Below, in pieces: positions 1-4,978 of a stretch of DNA of 9,831 bases. Origin of the DNA: Coriobacteriales bacterium. GTDB taxonomy: Bacteria > Actinomycetota > Coriobacteriia > Coriobacteriales > JAEZZM01. The stretch is from the NCBI GenBank assembly GCA_029983705.1, contig JASBYZ010000053.1:1-9831 (forward strand), given 5' to 3'. Position 1 is the first letter of the stretch, and each line of letters begins with the position of its first letter. The position numbers were made by a program, and so were the translations under genes. The notes under the pieces are model-generated. The model had not been told where the DNA came from. It worked only from the letters and a program-made list of their open reading frames with translations, and did no database searches.

Positions 1-1
1 A

Positions 2-448
2 GATTATTTTGAGTTTCCGGCAGTAAAAAAAGTCGACATTAGCGAGGAGCTAATAGCCTTCTATGAGCTCCATGCAAAGATCGTGGACTCATCAAAAGAG
101 ATTTCTGAAGATGCTAAGCGTCTAACCTACTACACCCTATCTCTAGGTCACAACACAGGGGTATGTGACCTCTTTGAAGAGAAGTTAATAGTAAAGAAAT
201 CAGTCTATAAAGAAGTACTTGAGCTTATTGATGATGAAGAGGCAAAAGATAAGCTCAGTGGCGTTATGGATTTTGATGAGATCTTAATTGACCACAGCCA
301 CGCGTCAATGCTTTCTCATGCAACGGCAGATGCCTTTGAAAAGTCTGATGATAGTGAGCAAAGAGAGTTTCTCTCAGAGTTCTCTAAACTCATGCAAGAC
401 ATTGCCTATGAAAAAGCAATCTATATTGTAGGAAGGAATTTCGAATAA
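2..448 (+). CDS. hycH: HycH, formate hydrogenlyase maturation protein (5' partial)
   Basis: The frame is open from the first bases of the window, so the start lies upstream; the GTG at position 83 is internal, because the reading frame and plausible protein continue before it. At least 148 codons are present (E. coli HycH is about 136 aa). The protein resembles HycH as I recall it: a YYTLSLGHNTGV segment, a central GV..FDEILIDHSHASML segment and a C-terminal MQDIAYEKAIYIVGR segment. HycH is needed for maturation or assembly of the FHL complex (hydrogenase 3) in the cytoplasm; its exact biochemical step is poorly known. The stop codon overlaps the hycI start by one base (TAATG), which implies an operon with translational coupling. 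The remainder of an hyc-type operon is expected upstream, outside the window. Confidence 0.88.
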   Translation, partial: DYFEFPAVKKVDISEELIAFYELHAKIVDSSKEISEDAKRLTYYTLSLGHNTGVCDLFEEKLIVKKSVYKEVLELIDDEEAKDKLSGVMDFDEILIDHSHASMLSHATADAFEKSDDSEQREFLSEFSKLMQDIAYEKAIYIVGRNFE

Positions 449-900
449 TGAAGACTCTTCTTATAGGCGTTGGCAGCATTTTAAGAACTGATGACGGTGC
501 AGGCCCTCTCTCAGTTGAGAAGCTTGAGGCCAATCCAATTGAGGGGATTATTCCACTTGATGGGGGCACTGTTCCAGAAAATACCACGCACATTGTTAAG
601 GCTGAAAATCCAGATCGAATTATTTTGATCGATGCTGCAGAGATGGAGCTTGTTCCTGGAAGTATAAGACTTATTGACGAAAACGATATTGCAAAAAGTC
701 TTTTTATCACAACCCATACAATGCCGCTTAATTTTTTGATTGATGCTTATAAAAAGATATGTGAAGACATTTATTTTATAGGTATACAGCCAAAATCGCT
801 TGAATTTTGCGGCGAGATGAGTCCTGAGGTGTCTCAAGCAGTTGATACAGTTTATGATTTAATCAAAACCGGTGCATTTGCCGATCTTGAATATATTTAA
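448..900 (+). CDS. hycI: HycI, hydrogenase 3 maturation endopeptidase
   Basis: A 150-residue member of the hydrogenase maturation protease family. HycI cleaves a short C-terminal peptide from the [NiFe] hydrogenase large subunit HycE after nickel insertion, locking the active site closed. The N-terminus has the family signature GVGSILRTDDGAGP. The three predicted nickel ligands, Asp16 (in DDGAG), Asp62 (in ILIDAAEM) and His90 (in TTHTMP), fall at the same residue numbers I recall for E. coli HycI, and the C-terminal region contains GIQPKSLEF. The start ATG shares a base with the hycH stop, and an AGGAAGGA-like ribosome site lies about 10 bases upstream. Length is normal and the gene looks intact. 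Its presence implies a membrane-bound, FHL-type group 4 hydrogenase in the host. Confidence 0.95.
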   Translation: MKTLLIGVGSILRTDDGAGPLSVEKLEANPIEGIIPLDGGTVPENTTHIVKAENPDRIILIDAAEMELVPGSIRLIDENDIAKSLFITTHTMPLNFLIDAYKKICEDIYFIGIQPKSLEFCGEMSPEVSQAVDTVYDLIKTGAFADLEYI

Positions 901-932
901 AGATTTGCACTAAGGGAAAAGGGGGATCTTAA

Positions 933-1001
933 ATGGCAAATGATGAAACGGTTGTAGGCGCTGTTAAAGTTACTTATATGGCGCGCTCTCGGATGATTTA
1001 A
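933..1001 (+). pseudogene. 22-codon reading frame after hycI, probable 5' stump of an interrupted gene
   Basis: An ATG at 933 follows a strong purine-rich ribosome site (AAAAGGGGGA, 917-926). It opens a frame of 22 codons (MANDETVVGAVKVTYMARSR, then MI and TAA). The spacing from hycI (32 bases), the same strand and the good ribosome site suggest the next gene of the hyc operon. It stops just before AT-rich sequence of different character and then the insertion-sequence remnants, so I read it as the start of a gene truncated by IS activity. I do not recognise the peptide. It could instead be a genuine small protein. Confidence 0.4.
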
Positions 1002-1160
1002 TTTTCATTAATTACTTATACTGATAAGTATCAAAAATGTTGAGGATGCTTGAGCACTTGCAGAGCCTAATATACAAATTTATTCTAAATTTATAGTGCT
1101 TGTCAAATTTTATGGGCACTATTATTATCTTTAATTATGATATTGAAAATACGTGGCTTC
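1002..1160. other. AT-rich non-coding gap between the hyc stump and the IS remnant
   Basis: No convincing reading frame is present. Two inverted repeats are visible: TACTTAT/ATAAGTA with a 4-base loop (1013-1030) and ATAGTGC/GCACTAT with a 16-base loop (1093-1122). The stretch could be leftover IS3 3' end, part of the interrupted gene, or old intergenic DNA. I cannot tell which. The expected left terminal repeat of the IS3 element, matching its right end near 4177-4213, is not seen here. Confidence 0.3.
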
Positions 1161-1595
1161 TTAAATATAAATTTCAGAGTACCTACACCCGCATAAATTT
1201 AAATGACTTTCATTTTTGTGGTGAGCTAATTTGTCAGAATTTAAAATTGGGTACTCATCTGGCTTAAGTGCATCGATAGCCTTTTTAAGCATTGTATTTA
1301 CCAGCTTTTGAGTGGGGTTTTGACTGAGCGTATAACTTACTACCTCACCATTAAAATAATCTATTAGAGCTGATAGGTAAGCGCTAAATTTGTGTGTTCT
1401 AAAATAGATGATGTCAGTAAGCCAAACCATATGAGGCTTTGGCGCATGAAAGTTACGCTGAAGTAAGTTCTCTGGGGCTTTTGAAATTTCTCCTCTATAA
1501 GAGCTATATGTACGCTTTGGTTTCTTGAAATAAATAACCTTTAAGTTATCTTCTTTCATGATGCGCCGTACAATCTTTTCAGATACAGCTAGTGG
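1161..1595 (-). pseudogene. IS3-family orfB transposase, C-terminal catalytic fragment
   Basis: The frame reads PLAVSEKIVRRIMKEDN, then the rve-type catalytic core with QRNFHAPKPHMVWLTDI (first catalytic Asp in WLTD) and a conserved YLSALIDYFNGEVV strand. The second Asp is in YPILNSD, where active elements usually have HSD followed by G, so this motif is already degenerate. The protein loses similarity after about NLCGCRYSEI and stops at 1161. It is missing the region with the third catalytic residue (Glu) and the C-terminus. It continues the orfB N-terminal fragment at 3257-3525 across the inserted IS30-type element; the residues PLAV are encoded on both sides because of target duplication. 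Confidence 0.85.
1583..1595. repeat. Left copy of a 13-bp target-site duplication
   Basis: ATACAGCTAGTGG here is repeated exactly at 3257-3269. Both copies encode PLAV of the split IS3 orfB on the minus strand. Together they bracket the inner IS30-type element, so they are best read as its target-site duplication. Thirteen bases is longer than the 2-3 bp usual for IS30-family elements. Confidence 0.75.
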
Positions 1596-1599
1596 GTTG

Positions 1600-1621
1600 A
1601 TTGTCTCACAAAGCGTTAATT
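1600..1621 (+). repeat. Left terminal inverted repeat of the IS30-type element
   Basis: This end matches the reverse complement of 3229-3250 at 16 of 22 positions, with the best block AGCGTTA followed by TT. It starts 4 bases inside the left target duplication. The right repeat starts 6 bases inside its own copy, so the exact element tips are uncertain by a few bases. Confidence 0.7.
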
Positions 1622-1845
1622 AAGTCTTAAGCAGTACCTTGCTATTGAAAGTGTTTTGAATTTAACAATTATTTGCCTTCACATTTCTCTAAAACAGGGC
1701 AACAATATAAGTAAGTCATCCTACTAAAGCGTACTGATTTAAGCCTCGCTCACTTGTTTGTAAATGAAAGTGTAAAAGGCTCTAAATTATAGGATTAATT
1801 TGTGTGTGCACTTTATGTAGGTGGTTAGTGTGGCTTTTTACTAAG

Positions 1846-3127
1846 TTACAAGCGTGGTTCTTTCCACGCCCTCAGATCGAGGTGGTGCTCGATCTTTTTG
1901 AGTCCTAAGGCCTTAAAGGCTTTAGGACTCAAATGTTGTTTGGCAAGATCTATTGGACATACATCATCTAAAGACTTTCTGACTTGTGAGTTGATGTGAT
2001 TGAGCTTGTCTTGCAATACTTTTTGGCTTAAATGATCAAAAGAAGTACCTTTAGGAAATACTTTTCAAGCGCTCCTTTTTGCTGAGGTGCTCTTGGGTCA
2101 CAGTAGTAAATGTGCGTTCTTTGTCTGCGCGGATAAATAGCTGAGCGCTCTAACTCTAAGTATTTAGAAAACTCAACTCCTCTATCAGTTAAAATATCTT
2201 CAAAGTAGGAGCTAAAACACTCAAATCCTAGCGCTCTTTCTAGCTCATCAAGTTTTTGCTTTACACACATTGGATCTTTTTTATCAATTACAAAGCCTAA
2301 GAGGAGCTTCCAAGGAACAACTAAGAAGGTAAGGATAACCTTAGTACACCCTTTTCTCGGCTCTACACTATCCATCTGTATGCACCACTGTCTTTTCGTT
2401 TCATCTAAAGAGAGGTAGTCAGCATAAGAGCGGTAAGGTATTTGAAATACAACTTTTTCCTCATGTTTTTTGCGCATCGAATATTTAACTGCTTTAGGAA
2501 GATCTATAGATATTAGAGTAGGTGAGCATTTACCAAGTGAGATAAGACGGTAGATGCTTCTTTCAGAGTAAGGAAAAGACTTGTACTCACTGCAAATATG
2601 ATGAAGAGATTTACCTTGCATAAGGCCTTCTCTAATTACTTCAAGCATTAAAGAAAACTCTTCTTTATCTACTCTCAGTCCACTTTTAGCCTCTACATCT
2701 TTAGCACAAGCAAGATTGTCTGCCCACTTAGCTTGATACAGTCTTTTAGTAAGGCTACAGTGCGCTCTTTTAGCGCACCCATTACATACTCGTGACTTGA
2801 CCTTTAGTCTTATACAGCCTATTTCTTCAAAGTCTTCACACTCACTTGTACAGTTAATATGTTTGCACTTAGAACATAAATACCTATTACATCTTTTCTT
2901 ACAAACATTAAGACGTGTGCAGTCATTTATATGTGCACAAGGTCTATGAAACTTCCCACTATATTTATATCTATAAGATTGAATGCGTGAGTTTCTAATA
3001 ATCTCTCTTGATACAGAGGCATAAGGACGTTTAAGAATGCGCGCTATTTCGCTTATTGGAACTAAATCATTAAGCTTAAGCTCAATTAAAAATCATTCTT
3101 CAAGTGTGAAGTGAGTATAGCTTTCAT
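1846..3127 (-). pseudogene. IS30-family transposase, multiply broken
   Basis: Read across its lesions this is a transposase of about 425 residues. It has an N-terminal FTLEE.FLIELKLNDLVPISEIARIL helix-turn-helix and a Cys-rich section with about a dozen cysteines (CAHINDCTRLNVCKKRC through CNGCAKRAHC). A DDE core follows: Asp in CIQMDSVE, Asp in ILTDRGVEFS and Glu in QQKGALEK, with YYCDPRAPQQ typical of IS30. The tail reads FDHLSQKVLQDKLNHINSQ and ends WKEPRL. Visible damage: the ATG at 3127-3125 is out of frame with the body, as if one A was lost from a short A-run; a TGA at 3095-3093 stands where Arg is expected; and one base appears lost near 2056-2058 (between KYF and the tail). A ribosome site, AAAGGAGGG (3136-3144), survives. 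The gene is non-functional, though a downstream start such as 2648 could still yield a fragment. Confidence 0.9.
1852..1930. repeat. Three consecutive palindromes at the transposase 3' end
   Basis: Three stems follow one another: GCGTGG/CCACGC (1852-1869, loop 6), AGATCGAG/CTCGATCT (1874-1895, loop 6, followed by T5 on the + strand) and GAGTCCTAAGGCCTT/AAGGCTTTAGGACTC (1900-1930, 15-bp arms, one G-T mismatch, loop 1). All lie within the last codons of the IS30-type transposase. The middle one has the form of an intrinsic terminator for + strand transcription, that is, for transcripts entering the element from the hyc side. The role is inferred; the symmetry is seen directly. Confidence 0.7.
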
Positions 3128-3181
3128 AACTAAAACCCTCCTTTCAAACGAACCACCACCCGCATGAAAGTGCATACTCAA

Positions 3182-3209
3182 ATTATAGTTTGTACGCTTT
3201 GCGTGTCAC
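3182..3209 (-). promoter_or_regulatory. Candidate promoter of the IS30-type transposase
   Basis: On the minus strand, GTGACA (3209-3204) is followed after 16 bases by TATAAT (3187-3182), a near-consensus pair about 55 bases upstream of the transposase ATG. It lies just inside the right terminal repeat. An inverted repeat GCGTGT/ACACGC (3201-3217) overlaps the -35 box and could be a binding site for the transposase or a host regulator. Confidence 0.5.
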
Positions 3210-3228
3210 ATACACGCTTCGACGTGCG

Positions 3229-3250
3229 AACTAACGCTCTCTATGTCAAT
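3229..3250 (-). repeat. Right terminal inverted repeat of the IS30-type element
   Basis: The reverse complement matches 1600-1621 at 16 of 22 positions. It lies 6 bases inside the right target duplication and upstream of the transposase promoter, as expected for the 5' end of the element. Confidence 0.7.
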
Positions 3251-3256
3251 TATCCA

Positions 3257-3269
3257 ATACAGCTAGTGG
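3257..3269. repeat. Right copy of the 13-bp target-site duplication
   Basis: Exact copy of 1583-1595. On the minus strand the orfB frame reads SKENPLAV up to this point and then runs into the inner element (LDN, stop). The continuation, SEKIVRRIM, resumes at the left copy. Confidence 0.75.
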
Positions 3270-3314
3270 ATTTTCTTTTGATCTCAAGTATGCCCATATT
3301 CTTCTATAACCTAA

Positions 3315-3349
3315 AGTACTGTGAGATAATTCAAATATCTCACAGTACT
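3315..3349. repeat. Perfect 14-bp inverted repeat at the orfB frameshift
   Basis: AGTACTGTGAGATA and TATCTCACAGTACT flank a 7-base loop (ATTCAAA). The conserved OrfB residues ELSHST are encoded by one arm. The other arm holds the frameshift and the premature stop. See the matching finding for a mutational explanation. Confidence 0.85.
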
Positions 3350-3500
3350 GCTTCTCTTACTTCTTTATATTTATCAGGCGTATTTAGGCGATTTAAATTG
3401 TAGTAGTAGCTACTTCGCTTCAGGTTTAAAAAGTTAAGTAAGTTTTTTAGTAGGAAGTCTTCTAAAAGCAATTTAATTAAGATAGTTTTCTCTTTATTTG

Positions 3501-4179
3501 TTAGCCGGTTTGGGTCGGTGCCCATCTCTTTTTTAATATCTCCTGAGCACCTTTACGTATTGCTATATCAAGCTTGAGCTCATAAGTTTCGTTCCTAAGT
3601 TCTTGGACAAGCTTTTTGAGCTCTTTAGGGTCTTCTGGTAAGTCCTCATTAATATTATCAAACCACGCTTTGAGCACCTTCTCCGAAAACAAGTTTTCTC
3701 CAATTATAGAAGGTCACGGTGTTAATATTTGCCTTGGTGATTGGTTTTCTGACTGGTTTATTATCTTTTAAGTAAGCGCTTCTTACAGCGTTAATCTTTT
3801 GCGCATCACTATGATAAACATGATTGTTTCTATTTCTTTTTCTACAGTTTGGTGTGAGCTCATCAATCCACAAACAAAGCTCTGCTCGACTAGGCCAACT
3901 TCGCTGTTTCATAAATGCATTTACAGATAGACCACTTCCGACACAGGCGGTAACAGTTTCTATTTTTTGTTCCTCAGAGTATTTAGTGTAACTATCTCTT
4001 GTGAGTTTAACGTATTCCTTTTTATCAAAATCATTTAACCATCAAGCAAAAGTTATTTTATTTGGGTAACCAAGAGTATTTACAACGGCCGAATACGACC
4101 AAGTTTCAAAATATAGCTCTACAGCCTTGCATCTCTGTTCGTATGATTATATAGGTGCACAACATCCTCTCGTTTACAT
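3501..4179 (-). pseudogene. IS3-family orfA, broken
   Basis: The ATG at 4179-4177 is followed by TAA in frame. One base later in phase the text reads KREDVVHLYNHT, and it continues in yet another frame as YEQRCKAVELYFETWSYSAVVNTLGYPNKITFA. That is a typical OrfA helix-turn-helix, interrupted by TGA at 4044-4042 and resuming WLNDFDKKEYVKLT. A second HTH-like region follows (EEQKIETVTACVGSGLSVNAFMKQRSW) and, after a further frameshift near 3690, a coiled-coil-like KELKKLVQELRNETYELKLDIAIRKGAQEILKK tail. OrfA would bind the element ends and regulate transposition. With several stops and shifts it is dead. It is about 217 codons when mentally repaired. Confidence 0.8.
3528..3534 (-). promoter_or_regulatory. 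Slippery heptamer for orfA/orfB -1 frameshifting
   Basis: The minus strand reads A AAA AAG in the orfA frame (TTA AAA AAG). Slipping back one base gives AAA AAA GAG ATG, which enters the orfB frame just before its ATG. This is the classical IS3-family arrangement for making the OrfAB fusion transposase. OrfA itself ends at 3501 after WAPTQTG. Confidence 0.75.
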
Positions 4180-4213
4180 GCTAGTGTCCAAGATTTTGTC
4201 CGCACCCTTCTCA
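4177..4213 (-). repeat. Probable right end of the IS3-family element
   Basis: Upstream of the orfA ATG the minus strand reads TGAGAAGGGTGCGGAC, then AAAATCTTGGACACTAGC. It begins TGA, as IS3 ends commonly do, and directly borders orfA. The matching left end is not found in the window, so this assignment rests on position and form only. Confidence 0.45.
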
Positions 4214-4285
4214 TTATAGCTCTTAGTATGGCAATTAAGGTAAAATAATAAACAAATAATTTAATGAAAATTGATTAAAAATAAC

Positions 4286-4315
4286 TTGACTGAATAATCT
4301 TACAATTGTTAGAAT
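4286..4315 (+). promoter_or_regulatory. Candidate promoter for amiS-amiF
   Basis: TTGACT (4286-4291) and TAGAAT (4310-4315), separated by 18 bases, form a good sigma-70-type pair. It gives a leader of about 55 bases before amiS. It lies outside the IS3 end, so the amide genes appear to have their own promoter rather than depending on the insertion sequence. Confidence 0.6.
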
Positions 4316-4376
4316 GAACATATTGAATTTGCGAATTCTATAAATGTTAGGTTTCCATTTAAGGGGTGGAAAATTA

Positions 4377-4904
4377 ATGACATTAGGTTTAGGGCTTTTT
4401 TATGTCGGCTGCGTTTTATTTATGAACGGAGTCGGTATGGTTCAAAATTGGCAACCAAAAGCATTCGCAATTATGAACTTTTTTACTGGTGGTTTATTAG
4501 TTATAATTAATGTGATTAATATAGCCTATACAGTATCTACTGGAGGCAATAATGTTCCACCAGAAGCCTTTTACGGTATTGCTACTAATCTACTTTTTGC
4601 ATTTACATATATTTTTGTAGGATTTACTAACTTATTAGAGTTAGATTCAAGACCTCAAGCATGGTATTGTTTATTTGTTGCAATTAATACATTAGCATGC
4701 GCCTACTTATCGTTTGTAGCAAGTGATTATAGATTTGTAGTAATATGGTTATTATGGGGTGTGCTCTGGTTCCTGTATTGGTTAACAGGAGCGCAGCTTA
4801 AGAATATCAATATCAGCAATAAATTTATGGGGTATTTTACATCTGCTATAGGAATCTTAACATGTTGGATTCCAGGGCTAATGATGATAGCTGGTATTTG
4901 GTAA
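4377..4904 (+). CDS. amiS: AmiS/UreI family amide or urea channel
   Basis: A 175-residue inner-membrane protein of the AmiS/UreI family, which forms channels for urea or short aliphatic amides. Six hydrophobic segments are visible (roughly residues 3-21, 29-52, 66-86, 95-115, 119-137 and 150-172). Family motifs are AIMNFFTGGL (31-40), SRPQAWYCLFVAINT (91-105), VVIWLLWGVLW (121-131) and GILTCWIPG (159-167). An upstream in-frame ATG at 4344 would add 11 unlikely residues; I chose 4377 because AAGGGGTGG (4361-4369) sits 7 bases before it and the protein then starts as UreI does. The gene directly precedes amiF, so formamide is the likely substrate. No histidine occurs anywhere in the protein, and the external loops are short. 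It therefore lacks the periplasmic histidines that make Helicobacter pylori UreI acid-gated, and I infer an ungated channel. Confidence 0.92.
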   Translation: MTLGLGLFYVGCVLFMNGVGMVQNWQPKAFAIMNFFTGGLLVIINVINIAYTVSTGGNNVPPEAFYGIATNLLFAFTYIFVGFTNLLELDSRPQAWYCLFVAINTLACAYLSFVASDYRFVVIWLLWGVLWFLYWLTGAQLKNINISNKFMGYFTSAIGILTCWIPGLMMIAGIW

Positions 4905-4918
4905 TTTATTAGGTAAAA

Positions 4919-4963
4919 AGAGAAACTAAGTTTCTCTAAAGTAAACGATGTGTAGTATACACA
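4919..4963 (+). promoter_or_regulatory. Hairpin and adjacent palindrome in the amiS-amiF spacer
   Basis: A perfect 8-bp stem with a 3-base loop (AGAGAAAC TAA GTTTCTCT, 4919-4937) follows the amiS stop. It is not followed by a T-run, so it is not an obvious terminator. Then comes TGTGTA GTA TACACA (4949-4963), a 6-bp inverted repeat ending about 5 bases before the amiF ribosome site. The first could stabilise or process the message and the second could be an operator; both roles are inference. Confidence 0.45.
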
Positions 4964-4978
4964 GAATAGGGGGAAGTA

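Larger units (their letters stand above)
1596..3256 (-). mobile_element. Decayed IS30-type insertion sequence nested in the IS3 orfB
   Basis: A roughly 1.66-kb element lies between two exact 13-bp direct repeats. Its ends carry imperfect inverted repeats (1600-1621 and 3229-3250, 16 of 22 positions matching by hand, with a shared AGCGTTA core). It holds one transposase gene on the minus strand with an upstream promoter and ribosome site, plus about 240 bases of non-coding tail (1605-1845) in which I see nothing further. The transposase carries at least three inactivating lesions. Removing the element restores the orfB reading order of the host IS3 element, which confirms nesting. It inserted after the IS3 element did. 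Confidence 0.85.
3257..3525 (-). pseudogene. IS3-family orfB transposase, N-terminal fragment
   Basis: From an ATG at 3525-3523 the frame reads MGTDPNRLTNKEKTILIKLLLEDF, then LNFLNLKRSSYYY, the usual opening of an IS3 OrfB with its KSSYYY-type motif. The frame hits TGA after REAVL, near 3340. In another frame the protein continues EIFELSHSTLGYRRIWAYLRSKENPLAV up to the insertion point. So there is a small indel close to 3340-3350, exactly inside a perfect 14-bp inverted repeat. The remainder of the gene is at 1161-1595. Confidence 0.85.
1161..4213 (-). mobile_element. Decayed IS3-family element, split by an inner IS30-type element
   Basis: On the minus strand the order is orfA (4179 to 3501), a slippery A-run, orfB N-terminus (3525 to 3257), an inserted element (about 3256 to 1596) and the orfB C-terminal part (1595 to 1161). 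This is IS3-family organisation: a helix-turn-helix OrfA and a DDE OrfB expressed by -1 frameshifting. The right end probably lies near 4211-4213 (TCA on the + strand), just outside the orfA start and a segment that reads GGTGCGGAC then TCTTGGACAC on the minus strand. No copy of that end is found on the left, and the last part of orfB, including the third catalytic acidic residue, is missing. The left side has therefore been deleted. The 1161 boundary is only where recognisable coding ends. The element cannot move on its own. Confidence 0.85.

Noticed and set aside
390..837. Open frames on the minus strand across hycH and hycI.
   Set aside because: They lie wholly under well-identified genes, show no family motif and have no ribosome site; they are antisense shadows.
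1013..1122. Inverted repeats in the gap after the hyc stump, considered as a terminator or CRISPR-like repeat.
   Set aside because: They differ from each other, have no regular spacing and are not followed by a clean T-run; no array exists.
1100..1128. TTGTCA and TATTAT separated by 17 bases on the + strand, a promoter-like pair.
   Set aside because: It lies in very AT-rich DNA, points into dead IS sequence and has no gene downstream on that strand, so chance is likely.
3164..3403. A 79-codon + strand frame across the right end of the inner element.
   Set aside because: It crosses the IS30/IS3 junction and the palindrome, is antisense to both transposases and has no recognisable domain.
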